Shown: positions 12,301-24,700 of the stretch, in pieces
Layout: each line of letters starts with the position of its first letter
Numbering within the stretch: position 1 is the stretch's first letter
From: Leptasterias polaris
Taxonomy: Eukaryota; Echinodermata; Asteroidea; Forcipulatida; Asteriidae
Assembly: GCA_037783415.1 (NCBI GenBank)
Contig: JAZGTN010000046.1
Span: 4,160,501-4,224,500, forward strand
Reading direction: 5' to 3'
Length of the DNA: 64,000 nucleotides
Translations under genes and position numbers: made by a program
The notes under the pieces: model-generated
Database searches by the model: none
Told to the model about the DNA's origin: nothing
What the model saw: only the letters and a program-made list of their open reading frames with translations

Positions 12301-13576
12301 TTGATGTATGGAATTATGAATTTTTTACTAAGTTCAGGTAGTTGACGCGACATCTGAAACACAATTTTGTACAATTCCTATGTTGCGTTAAAATTTGACA
12401 AGCAAAAAGCTACCCACACACATTGGGATTTGAGAGCGTACCAAAATGTTAAAATTCAACATTTTGGGGGATAATTTTTTTCCTGTTTGATGTATGGAAT
12501 TATGAATTTGTTTACTAAGTTCAGGTAGTTGACGCGACATCTGAAAGTAAATTTTGTACAATTCCTATGTTGCGTTAAAATTTGACAAGCAAAAAGTTAC
12601 AAACTCATTGGGATTTGAGAGCACAGTATAAACAAAATGTTAAAATTTAACATTTTGGGAGATAATTTTGTTCCTGTTTGATGTATGGAATTGTGAATTT
12701 TTTATTGAGTTCAGGTAGTTCATGCGACATCTGAAGCTAAATTTGGTATAATTCCTATGTTGCGTTAAAATTTGACAAGCAAAAAGCTACAAACTCATAT
12801 TGGGATTTGGAGCACAGTACCAAAATGTTAAAATTCAACATTTTGGGGGATAATTTTTTTTCTGTTTGATGTATGGAATTATGAATTTTTTACTAAGTTC
12901 AGGTAGTTGACGCGACATCTGAAACACAATTTTGTACAATTCCTATGTTGCGTTAAAATTTGACAAGCAAAAAGCTACCCACACACATTGGGATTTGAGA
13001 GCGTACCAAAATGTTAAAATTCAACATTTTGGGGGATAATTTTTTTCCTGTTTGATGTATGGAATTATGAATTTGTTTACTAAGTTCAGGTAGTTGACGC
13101 GACATCTGAAAGTAAATTTTGTACAATTCCTATGTTGCGTTAAAATTTGACAAGCAAAAAGCTACAAACTCATATTGGGATTTGACGAGCCAACAGAGTA
13201 TAAACAAAATGTTAAAATTTAACATTTTGGGAGATAATTTTTTTCCTGTTTGATGTATGGAATTGTGAATTTTTTATTGAGTTCAGGTAGTTCATGCGAC
13301 ATCTGAAGCTAATTTTTGTACAATTCCTATGTTGCGTTAAAATTTGACAAGCAAAAAGTTACAAACTCATATTGGGATTTGAGAGCACAGTATTACAAAA
13401 TGTTAAAATTTAACATTTTGGGAGATAATTCCTTTCCTGTTTGATGTATGGAATTGTGAATTTTTTACTAAGTTAAGGTAGTTGACGCAACATCTGAAAC
13501 TAAATTGTGTGTAATTCCCATGCTGCGTTACAAATTGACAAGCAAAAAGCTACACACTCATTTTGGGATTTGAGAG
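9326..13576 (+). repeat. Satellite array with 565-bp three-monomer higher-order repeat
   Basis: About 23 tandem monomers of 175-200 bp. Each contains 'caattcctatgttgcgttaa', 'gtttgatgtatggaatt', 'gttcaggtagtt' and the near-palindrome 'aaatgttaaaattcaacattt'. From about 10901 three diverged monomer types alternate as a fixed trimer: the type-A junction 'gttacaaactcattggga' falls at 10901, 11466, 12031 and 12596, exactly 565 bp apart each time. Both edges hold more diverged, non-phased monomers (9326-9540 and 13370-13576), as expected when unequal crossover homogenises the middle. A 20-nt G run (9436-9455) interrupts the left edge. No coding frame. Confidence 0.92.
9436..9455 (+). repeat. 20-nt poly-G run
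   Basis: An uninterrupted G homopolymer inside the diverged left edge of the satellite. It could form a G-quadruplex. Its exact length is the kind of feature assemblies get wrong. Confidence 0.9.
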
Positions 13577-13822
13577 CACAGCAAGTCGGAGGCCTTCGGA
13601 GAAGCAGGCTATATGGGGGCCGGAGGTGCTCAGACACCCACGAATGAAGCGGCTCTGCAGACAAGGCCCCAGTAAAGCAAAGACCGTGCGTGCCAGGGCG
13701 GCCGAGGGTCTGCCTGGTTCCAGAACCGCTGGGCTGGGGCTATAGAAAATACCACTGCCTGGGTGCGAAGACGACCCTCCGAGAAGACAGCAAAGAACGA
13801 AGTCGGACGCCTTCGGAGGCGT
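13577..13822. repeat. GC-rich repeat module, copy 1 (satellite boundary)
   Basis: A GC-rich block that joins the last satellite monomer without a spacer. It starts 'gtcggaggccttcggag' and ends 'cgccttcggaggcg'. Its body ('gctcagacacccacgaa', 'gcggctctgcagacaaggcc', 'gagggtctgcctgg') recurs twice at 24862-25180. Similar peptides appear in one minus frame of each copy, but stops and frameshifts differ, so I treat it as non-coding repeat DNA. Confidence 0.7.
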
Positions 13823-15680
13823 TAACAAGATGCATAATTTTAATTCGCCGTACATATTATTTTATTTAACTTTTAAAAGAATTAACTTCATTCGACGATA
13901 ATTTTTTTCAATTTACAAAAGGCATATGAGGGCGCTATATTTTAATGAACCTTTGCTATGTCAACGGTTAACTTGCAAAAATGCGTATTCAGTTTCAGAT
14001 AGCTGTGAATCTTTTTATTTTGCATTCAACATTTTGAAAATCATTTGGGAATGATATAGGCTAAAGCATAAATTAGCACTGTCGGGTTACAAGGGCCTGT
14101 ATCCCGAGAAACATTTTGAAAAAGACGGGGCAAGTGCTCAACGGGAAATGTTGACATCGTGTGACTAATTCACAACTATTCTTGCAATAAACAATAGGCC
14201 CGGCTACTTCAATACCACTGGACATCCTACGTGTAAAATATACCGACATTACCTAAATTTTAAGATTTGAACAGGATGTTAACTAATGAGAATATATGTA
14301 AATGTGGATGTAGATGTTACAAAACAATTTCGTAATTAGTTTCTGCAGCCCGACAAAGGTCAACATTACATTTAAAACCGGCTATCCAAAAACACGAATG
14401 GTGTGTATATACATCCAAGGTGCTGACATGCGTTTTTTGCTGGGGTGCTCGTTTTCTTATTAATATTATTTAGTATTTTTATATATATATTTTTTTATTT
14501 TAAGTGTTTAGGCCTACAAGTTTGGTGGTTTGTGAAGTACCAGGGACATTTCCACCGCTTTCTGGAAAAACTTGACAATTAATTGTACACATATTTCACA
14601 CAACAATATTTCTTTCGGTATAAAACATGCACCCTCGGCTCCTTACACATTTCTGAACCCTAATTAATATTGCATGTTAGGTTCAACATAATGCTATAAT
14701 ATTCATATTAATAATGATTGATATGATTGATAAGTAGAAATAAAACAACAAGAGGAAGAATATCCCTGAGACTAGAATGTACTCCCAACTATAGAAGTAA
14801 TCGAAGACGATTTCTGTACCCTACAATTACTGAAATGCACTGTACTGAAAATATTTAGAATTTAGATCGCTGGGGTTACTGCACGCATGATGTCGAGTTA
14901 AGTAACGATTCGACCATCGGCTGTGGCCTTGAACGGATGGATGTTGAGAACACGTAATCAAGTTTTCGTTTGTTGGTTTACACATGGTCAAATGGTCATT
15001 TAGTACAGTTCAGCAGGGACCAAGCCATAGAATCTTGAAAATATCTCTTTGAACACGTTAAAAACATTGTAACATTATGGCACAATCCAATTAATTGTAG
15101 GAATCCGCCGTTCTGATTGCAATTTCCACAAGTGGTAAAATTAAGTAATATAATTACTTTTATGGTAATGTGTTTTTGATGAATGTTTTAATACAAACAA
15201 TTGCTCCAACAACCAACCTATCAAACAAAACCCTTTATTAATATCCATACAGCAAGGAACTAAAGCTCATTGCTCTGTATTTAATAACATAGTTTGTCTT
15301 TGCTTGAAACATCATAGCATGGTCATGTAAAGAAAAAGGAAACAAATATAGTGTAGGCTGCATTGTATGTGGAAATACAATTGTAGAGTGGAACAAGTTT
15401 CTTTCGACCTGTTCGATCGTTCTCGGTGTTTTACTCCTGGTGTACACAGTATATGTGGTTGTTCGAACTGTACACCGAAGTTAACTACGAATTTGGAAGA
15501 CTCAGAAAGATTACAGCTGCCGTTGGCTGCAGTGCATGCGACCTTGGCTGGATGCTTGCTCATGATTAGAACACAGTCTGTTACGTTTTTTGTTTATTGC
15601 GGTTGACCAGGGGTCAAAGGGTCAAATAGCTGGGCAAAGGGCTAGCAATTTTGAGTGGTCTGCAAAAAACACTTCCTATG
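13823..15680. other. Gene-free AT-rich DNA
   Basis: No bounded element or coding segment recognised. The overlapping short frames around 15238-15606 on both strands lack any familiar motif. Confidence 0.4.
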
Positions 15681-16450
15681 TAATAATAATAAAGAAACTT
15701 GTTATGCGCACATGATTATCCACCCTGCTGGGTGTTAATACAAGGCGCAGTCAACCAAAAACAAACGAAAGAAAACAGATAGGGGCGGTACAACTAAATC
15801 AAGCCTAAAAAACTTGTGACATATAAGATAAGTTTTGAGAAGTGATTTGAATTTTCTGGAGTTCCAGATGCGTGGCGCAGCTGCAGAAAAAGACCTGCCA
15901 CCCAAGAGTGTCGAGACTTGGGTGACTTCCTTAAAGGGACACGTTGCCTTGGATCGGACGAGTTGGTCTATAAAAAGCGTCTGTGACCGTTTGTTATATA
16001 AAATGCATAATTTGTTATGGTTAGAAAGATGTTTTAAAAGTAGAATACAATGATCCACACAAATTTAGTATGCCTCGAAATTGTGTGGTTTTCCTGTTAC
16101 ATCGTGAACTAACATGGTCCGCCATTTAAGGGAGTCAAATTTTTGACTCCCTATGGCGGACCGTACGTGTTTAGTTCGCAAAGTAAAAGGAAAACCACGC
16201 AATTTCGAGGCATACTTGTGTGGATCATTGTGTTCTACTTTTAAAACATCTTTCTAACCATGCATATGCATTTTATAACAAACGGTCACAGTAGACGCTT
16301 TTTATAGACCAACTCGACCGATCCAAGGCAACGTGTCCCTTTAAGGAGAAGGATATTGCACTGGATCGAAGATACCTTGATGGAGTGTAAACTTGAAGCA
16401 GTTCTATAGTGGGGACTCAGCCTTGCCGGTGCTTTGTGGACAATGACCAT
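15681..16450 (-). mobile_element. LINE 3' fragment split by a foldback element
   Basis: Outside the internal insertion this matches the 3' end of the LINE at 52029-53790, in the same orientation: an ATT-type tail (15681-15695), 'cttgttatgcgcac', 'ccaccctgctgggtgtt', 'gataagttttgagaagtgattt', 'gttccagatgcgtggcgcagct', then beyond the insertion 'ggatcgaagat.ccttga.ggagtgtaaacttgaagcagtt' and 'tgctttgtggacaatga'. About 33 bp present in the other copy are missing near 15856. It is a dead 5'-truncated remnant. Confidence 0.85.
15931..16344. mobile_element. Foldback MITE, TTAAAGGGACACG family
   Basis: A nearly complete inverted repeat of about 410 bp. The left arm from TTAAAGGGACACGTTGCC is mirrored by GGCAACGTGTCCCTTTAA, and the arms pair almost to the centre ('gggagtcaaatttttgactccc' near 16131-16152). 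Comparison with the uninterrupted LINE copy ('ggttccttgaggagaag') shows insertion at 'ttccttaaggagaag', with TTAA (or just TA) duplicated. No coding capacity. Confidence 0.85.
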
Positions 16451-16455
16451 TGTTC

Positions 16456-19400
16456 AATCGCTTCTGGTTTTCGGTGTAGCTCGATTGTGTTTTGACCAAA
16501 CTTTACGGTACTGAATTGCGCATAGATGTGATCATAGAGCTATATTCTTGATAAGATGACTTCTGTTTCTTGAACCAATGTTATGTATGATGTTCTTATT
16601 ACAGCGCCATTTGCTCACTCTGCAAATGCACCCGCGAAGACAATTCCCCGATTTTGAGGCAGATAATTTACCTGAAGTGTTTGTCAACATTTGATTTTAT
16701 GTGCTTGACACCGTTTATACCTGTCTCAGGCAATGTCTCACTTGAGATGAGAGCAAATAGTTTTTAGAAAAATAATTGGACCACCATTAGTTTTTACCAC
16801 ACAGGCTGATAAACGATGACAATTAACAGTTTATTTAAGCAATATCAAAGTTGGAGCCATGTCCATGCTTAAGCTGTGTCCCCCCCCCCCCCAACACAAC
16901 ATTACTCAGCACACCCCATGTACCGGTATATTAAATAAAACTATGACACTAATTATACACCGTTTTTTAAAGCTGACATTCAGAGCATACTCGCCTAGTA
17001 CTCCAAGGAGTCAGTCATCATCTAAATGTTATGTAACTGGCAGTTTGGTTTTGGTATCTTGCTCTATGGTCAGAGCGAATTGCTATGACTACTGGACATT
17101 GGTGGACCTTCAATAATTGTTGTGTAAACTGATGGATTTTAGTTTTTCACTGAAAGACGTAACATTTTCAATCAGTTGGTTTACAAGGTTCACATTTAAA
17201 GTACTTTCCGTACAGCACAATGTAACAATAAAATCTCATATAGACCATGTAAATGTTCAGTGTTTTGCCTGGTAGGGACATTCTGGATACTATTTACAAT
17301 GTTTACAAGAGATAAGGGACGTGTCAGTTTAAAAGTTGTTTTGTAACGCTGGAATTCGCTTCTACATTGTCTTTGAAAAAATATTTATATGTATATATCA
17401 TGAAGATGAAATGAAAAGTAAATTATAAAGTGATCACTTTTGCATTTCTGGACAGGCTGTTCTACGGTATACTTAACACACAGAACATTTACACGTAGAG
17501 GTTACTTCTAATATAAGCCCTAAGAATAGATTGTATAAAGCTTTTGTTGAGGTCCGAGATGCCACACTAGCATCGGGTTCTAAATGGTATACTATACGTG
17601 TACAGTTACATGTACAGTATGTACAGTAGGTCCCTACGGATCGTCGCACGCGCATACTGCATGGACCCAATGCAGTAACTGAAATTACGTAATCTAGCCC
17701 TGCATGGATTGTGGTTTTGGCAATGTCAGAGAGTTGCTAAGACACTATCGGGCAATGATAGCTAGTATACACGTACATGTAGGTATCAAAATACCTAATG
17801 GATTATCTTCACGTGTGGTGCCAACTGTTAATGTCGGAAACTGGACATCTGTATAGTGGGTTTTATTTTTTGTTGGACGGGATTGTACAATAGTTTCTTC
17901 ACCCATTTCTTGGCTGATAAATCTTGAAGTTACCAGAAGCTGTAGTGCTAGCTAGTGTCCGGATCCACTGATTCAGAATCTGCAGTGTCGGTGGATATAG
18001 GCCTACTACCCTTTTTTTTGGCGCGCGCGGGATCGGAACGCGGGAATATGGGTTTTGATGACTGTTCAACCATAGTTCAACCCGCCCAAACGTAGCAGCT
18101 AGGGGCGGCCTATCTCGCAGTCAGATGTCAGGGTTTCAAGACAAACATGAATGAGTGTACAATGTTAGCTGAATGTTCGGCATGTGGGAGCATAATATAA
18201 AGACGTGCGGTAACTATATCATTTTGATGTACATTTTATAGTATTGTTGACATTGCTTGTCTGTCTGCTGCATGCTGCTGCAGCCGAATGTTGCCACTTG
18301 AATTAAGGTGAATGCACGAAACAATAGGTCACCTTCCTTAGTTTCTTTTCCTTCCTCCATGGTTAGCATGGAGGTTGAAATAGCTGACATAAAAACTCTT
18401 TTAATATGGATTTCAGGCGATAATTTTAATCCACTTGAAAAGACAAAAAGTCACCAAAGAACAAGGCCTAGTATAAAAACTTTATCAGCCAGAGATCATG
18501 ATTGATGCGGAAAATTGAAACTTGAAAATTAATCCTCATTGTCATAATTATAGAGTCAACATAATTATGGAGGAGGGGTCAATATTCCTCGCATGCGTGT
18601 TATATTTTAGTGTGTATACACAAGAGCATGGAAGTTCAGCTCGGTTTGAGATTGACTGTCTGTTTTTGTTTGTTTGTTTGTTTGTTGGGTTGTTTGTTTG
18701 TTTTTTTGTTTTTTTTGGGGGGGGACTCGTGAAATTGGTTTTGATGACTGATCAACGTTAACACATACTGGCATAGGCCTAACGCTCCGATATGCTCCAA
18801 TCAACAGTCAAGCTTCCTAATTAGAAGCAAAATAAATAAGTCTTACGTGGTTATTACTGGAATATTAGACAACATTCACCCAGTCTAAACTCCAGAGATT
18901 TGTTTGTAACCTTTTCCAAAGTTATGGATGAGCGAGGTTCATAATGAAAAGGCAGGAGGTCATAGAGTTTTCTGCCTTTTTGTATTTTCAGGTATCATAG
19001 GGAACCCCTTATGCCAATGGCTAAATCAGTGCTGTTAGTCTCAAGGTTGTTTGTCCATACATTCTTTTGATCATTATTGAAAAAAAAAATTAAAACACTA
19101 TTTTCTTAATTTAAATATCTCTATTTTGGCATTTTGAACTGAACATTTTTGGGGAAAATGCATATTTTATACAAATTGTCCGGCAACGGCATACAAATCG
19201 AATGTCTCTAAATATTTCAAGAATGTTCAATCTTCCTCAAATCTCACTCCTGTGTGTAAAGCCGAATGAGCACATAATATGCTTAATCGTCACCGTCCCT
19301 AGCAATAACATATTGGTTTCCCGTTATTCATTTTACCCTGAAATAATGTTTTTATAGTTAGTAATGTGGTTCAAATTAACAGTGGCATTTCAATTCCATT

Positions 19401-21782
19401 GCAACAACCCTTTAACATTTTTTATTCTCCTCTTCTTTTTACGTTTTACAAATTTCATGTTGCAGCTTTACTTCGTTAAAAACTTCGGAAGGGGGGGGCA
19501 CATGAAATGATTACTTGATCATAAATAATATTGACCAAGTAACATCGAACAAATTAACATAAACATAAACATCCCCCAGTTATTGACATGTGTAATGTGC
19601 ATGTATATCTTTTAATTGTGTTCTATGGTAGCTGAGTAACTGTAAAACAATAGGTTAACACAAAATACTTTAATTGGTTGGACGCATGCTTGGAAGATAT
19701 ATGAACGCATCTAAACACGATCAGGATACTCCAAAACGCCGACCAGCGGTATGAATTTGTTACAGCATGTACATGATGTATGTCAAGTCTATACTGCAGG
19801 GTAGTATGCCGACTGTGCGTTCTTCTGTAAAGCCTAAATATGGGTGATTCCATTCACAAGAAGCTGTCAAACATTCCTTAAACTTTGCAAATAATTGTAA
19901 AAGAAAAAAAGAAAAAAATTGTAACAAACTGAATTAAATTTTGTATGAACTGCAGCTATTGCTCTGATGTGAAATTGTACTTGCATAAAGCATGCAGAAG
20001 AGTGAACTGTAGTCAAATAATCCTACTACACTACACGACACATCCCCCTGTTCAAAATGGCATGCTCCAATAAACAAACGGCAGGTTTTGTGTAGCCAAG
20101 ACATTTTGTAAACAACCATATTATAAACCATAACTTTTGTGGTATCAACTTACAATTGACATCGCATAATTTTACAAGAATTGGACTTTCCAATAGTATA
20201 AATATACCAGCTTAAATCACATTTAGAAGGACCTCTTATGTACCCTTTTTCGACAGAGTAATCTCTGTCATAGCTTGCTGAATGCTGTGGACGCGCATTT
20301 CAATTAGATCTCAAACAACCCTTCTGATTCAACTTAGTTTAGAATTATCTAGAGAGGGATCATCCTCTATTTTAAAGTTTGAACGAAAACAATCGACCGG
20401 GGGGTCCGGTTACCGAGTTACTACTTAAGGACCGCATTTGATAGTCTGCAATGAAAATTCCGGCACTCGGTAAAATTGGAAAAAAAATGATTATCTTACA
20501 CCCCATGGTACGAGATTATAAAACATTCAATTTAATACAATTTAATACTACTCTTTTTTTTTTTTGGCACACAAACGAAGTTCATTGTTGAGTAGAAGTT
20601 GAGATAGGACTCTGGAACGAAAAAAACATCAACGTATGCAGTCTTTCTGGGGTGACTTAATTTGTTTTCGTAGTAAAGTTGTACAAAGGAATTCAAGGGT
20701 TGTTCTAAAACCCACTCGACGCGCGTCCACCCCATAATCGAAATCCGAATTCATAAAACATTGCTTTACGGCCGACAAAGAATTATTCCCCAAGTTGGAC
20801 TCATTCACAGCAGGCGTGCGATCCAAAGCTCACAGTCAAAGCGACTTCCGACTTCCGACTTCCGACGACCTGACCGATCCGTTGTCAGTCGGGTAGCCCC
20901 ACTATTATTAAGTGACCTAAATATTTACTGGAAATTTTTTAATTAACATGGCTATCGTCATTACCTAGCTACACCTCTAGTTAAGACCCCAATTCGAGTA
21001 TTTAGGAGGTAACACCATCCTTTCTCTATGGTTACACCAACCAAGTACCACGAACCTAAAAACTAAAATAAATGGTCTGCGGATTTTCCCCAGGACGAGC
21101 AGTGCATCATGTAGGCCTACTGACAACAAACACTGCACACACAAAAACACGTGTGGCCCATGGTTCGGTTGTGTACCCTAACCCTCCATTAAAAAGCAAG
21201 TAAGACTTGTTGACAGGCAGGCAGGAGCAACCAGGAGGCAGGCCTGAAATGCGGTAGCTGCGACAGCGGCCAGTGGCCGTAATCGTACTCGGGCTGTAAA
21301 TCCAGGTTCCCAGTTTGGAGAAATCTTATTTAGGCTCGATTCGGCAAATAGATATGCATGACATTGGAAAATTGTACTGTAGCATAAGTCGAGAGGTCGA
21401 GGGGGTCGTGGGTTGAGGGCGTCGTGGGTCGAGGGGTTCCGGTACGTCCAGACGTATTTTACGCCAGTCATTTTACGCCAGTCAACAAGAAAGATGTAAA
21501 ACTGAAGGGTAGACAATTCAGTTTTTAAAATAGATTCACACCGCAATGTTAAACATCGTTGTAAATGCATAATTACTCTACTTTGATTGTGGATATTACT
21601 TTTTGTAGTATTGGTCTTGTTTACAAAGCATAGAAAAAGGACGGAGACCTTTCTCTATGATTATATGTTTCATTGTATTTCATAAAGCGTCCCACCCCTT
21701 CCGCTTACCCGCAACAGTCTGCGGACTCGGGGAAACCAAGATATGCGGTATTGTTTATTGACATTAAATATAATTGACACTC
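16456..21782. other. Gene-free AT-rich DNA with simple sequence
   Basis: Contains a poly-C run (near 16880-16892), a TTTG repeat (18664-18710), a 'gacttcc' triplet (20848-20868) and short open frames on both strands without recognisable domains. The minus frame 21178-21570 (130 codons) is the longest and has no motif I can name. I see no splice-bounded exon. Confidence 0.4.
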
Positions 21783-22205
21783 GATCGGGCAATTTCTGGC
21801 TCGAATGTGATTTTGGTAATGCGGCCAGACAGTGGATGTGATTTTGAATTGGCACGTTTAACTATGGATGTGATTTCGGACTTGGATGTGATTTAGGTTA
21901 GGGCCCAGACACTAGATGTGATTTTGGTTTCGCAGCCAGACAGTGGATGTGATTTGGGCTTAGGCAATTACCCAAGGATGTGATTTCTTACTCGGATGTG
22001 ATTTTGGCTTGGGCCTAGACAGTGGATGTGATTTCGGTAATGCAGCCAGACAGTGGATGTGATTTTGATAATTGGCAATTACCATGGATGTGATTTCTGG
22101 GTAGGATGTGATTTTGGCCAAGATCACATTCTAGCCCCAAAATCACATCCACCAAAACTGCCTTTCCATTTTAGTTGTAAAATCACATCCAGGCCATTCA
22201 CAGTG
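21783..22205 (-). repeat. TGTGATTT-motif composite repeat element, copy 2
   Basis: Inverted relative of 2392-2965: 'ggatgtgatttt' every 25-40 bp with linkers 'gccagacagt', 'ttgggcctagacagt' and 'ggcaattaccat'. It closes with the block 'ccattttagttgtaaaatc' plus 'caggccattcacagtg', the complement of the start of copy 1. An internal snapback lies at 22105-22150. Confidence 0.75.
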
Positions 22206-22329
22206 TGGTGAACTCATGATGACGTCGAACAATGTTTTAGCCTAACAAACACATCTACAGTATCCCACAAGTACACAATCGAAAACAGTTGATCGGACTT
22301 ATACTTTTCGAGATATGGTGGTCTCAAGA

Positions 22330-24060
22330 TTTGCTAATTATATTCATGTCATTGTATCATACAATAAACCATTGCAAGCAGTTCTTCAACAAGGCATGGA
22401 TTTTTACTTTCAGGGCACATTTTGTCAATGTACTGTGAAACTATCAAATGTACAAATGTATGTACTGGTTAAATGTACAAAATAGTGCCTTGACTCCAAA
22501 GTTTTATGTAGCGTTTAAATTGTATCAGTCAATAAACCATTGCAAGCAGTCATGCGACAATTAATGACCTATAACTTTTAAAATATCAAATGTGCAAATG
22601 AATGCAATGAATGTACACAATAGTGGTCTAGACTCCGAAGTTTTATGTAGTGTATACATTTGGTTTAACAACCAGAACTCAGAAACTAAGAACGATAAAT
22701 TCGTTGTTATTTTTTGAAAACAAGTGGTATTTAAACCACTGCAAGCAATCATGCGACAATGAGTCATGAATGCTTACTTTCGAGACACATTTTGTCAATG
22801 TGACTGTAACAATCAAATCGTCACCGACGCCACACATGCACACGTAGATCCCAGTGAAAAGTAACAATCGGAGAAAGCGGCGTTCAATGTTGAACGCTTT
22901 TTAAAATCCCGCTTTCCTTCAAAACGCCTGGGTATTTTTACTGGTTTTCTTACAGCGGAGACTTGATGCTTTGATTTTTATTAATATCAGGGGGGGGGGG
23001 CGGAAGGGGTAGCGCCACCAGCGCGCCACCTACGTTGAAAATAATCTCATTCGACCCTCGCGCCGTGGACTTGTCGAAGCTCCCCATACAAAACCATTGT
23101 TCCAACGGATGTGTGTGTATGCACAGTATACACTATTTGAATTACGGTTGCTCTCCGCTGCGTGCCGTTGAGACTGCCTGGACGAGTCCATTTTATCAGA
23201 GGGTATTGTTATCTTCAAATGTTGTAAATTCACAAAATCTTTACACCAGAAAACATTTGTAAATTATTTTTTGGCGTTGCCAACTGCTGCAGTAATTTAA
23301 CAATTTAAACGCAACATATATTTAACGTAAACGACATGTATAACATATCTGTTTAAGATGTGTATGTTGCCTCAGAATTAAAATTACCTGCGGCAAATGT
23401 TCCCGTCCGTCAACAGAGATCGTTTGAACGCAAACTAAGTATTAGAAGAAACCATTTTTTCAAACAAAAAAATTAAAAATCGTCAAATATCTAGAGGATG
23501 TACAAAGGGGTTTTGTTTAAACTTTCAGGAATGAAAGATCTATCCTTAAATATTACGTTCATCAAAATCAGAGGATGAACGATTTTTTTTTCTTCACATT
23601 ATGTCGATATTTGCAGCCATTTTAGGGGAGACGTTTTGTAATGAAATTCCCACCTGGACCCATTCATACACGTAGCCGCTGCAATAAACCAACGGAAAAT
23701 TTTGGGTTATATTTTTACGCATTTTATTTAAAACTAAACACCTCATCAATTGAAAAGGCTCTAACAATATACACTGTTATGTTTTTGGTGCTGTTAAAGA
23801 GAGAATATTAACGGTATACATGGATTTATTTTTGTTTTTTAATGGTCATCACCTTTTTTTTAAATGGAGTGTACCCAAACAGCGATTGCAAATCCGCCCC
23901 CCCCCCCGATTTATATGGTGCTTTTGACTGCTTTTCGTCCTAAATTTGAGAAAAATAAATGAAACTCTTTACGATACCAACCACGTGTATTGAAAAACGG
24001 CTCATCATTCCCCCACCACCGGAACCGAACACCTTGAGTCTGTGGTATGACAAACTCTGA
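22330..24060 (+). repeat. Duplicated segment, copy B (related to 1150-2060)
   Basis: Carries the same blocks as copy A in the same orientation but with internal duplications of the 'aaaccattgcaagcag' unit (22365, 22541, 22734) and inserted sequence between about 22990 and 23910. Poly-G (22991-23000) and poly-C (23898-23908) tracts lie in the inserted part. No gene recognised. Confidence 0.55.
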
Positions 24061-24700
24061 ATCTCTACTTTAATTTTAGTTTATTCACTTATTGATAATT
24101 TGTATTATTATTTTTATAGTTCTTGTTGCTATTGTTATTATGATGATGTTTTAAATTGTTATTATTGTTATTATTATTACTATTGTATTACTTTATACTT
24201 AGGCCTAGGCCCTAATTGTTGCCTGTAAAGTATTCGTTGTCGTCGTGGTTGTTTTGTTTGTCTGTTTTTTGTTACGAAATTGGTAAAAAAAAGGTTTTTG
24301 TCGTTTTGCAGAAGTATTTCAGTAAAAATGAAAAACAAATGGTTTTTGGGTTTTTTTCTCTGTAAAAATACAGATTTTTTTTTACAGTGATAGTTGATAT
24401 TAGAGTAAGAACAAAACAGGTACAGGACATCAGAAAAATGAGGTTGGAAACGGTTTTCGGGATATAGGCCTAGGGAATGGTACATTACTGATGGTATTTA
24501 TAGGGTCAGGCGTTAGCACCTACGACATCTTCTTGGTCAAGTTTCAAAGAGCAGTTTTTTCACAGAAATTTGCAAAAACAAATTACCAGAAACTCGTAGA
24601 TCGATAGCCAAACTACCATGTCTTTTCTATCCCCGCTTACACTTTACTCAATAGTAGAAAGTTGGTAAATAATGTTTCAATTATTTTCAATATCATTAAG

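Noticed and set aside
9326..13576. CRISPR-like array
   Set aside because: Units are about 188 bp with homologous spacers, no conserved short repeat with unique spacers, and the genome is eukaryotic.
13550..13855. 101-codon minus frame similar to frames at 24955-25248
   Set aside because: The similarity is explained by the shared GC-rich DNA module. Ends and frames differ, so selection on protein is not supported.
20532..20735. Possible processed retrocopy with A-tail on the minus strand
   Set aside because: The A run is 11 nt and the 67-codon frame has no recognisable domain or target duplication.
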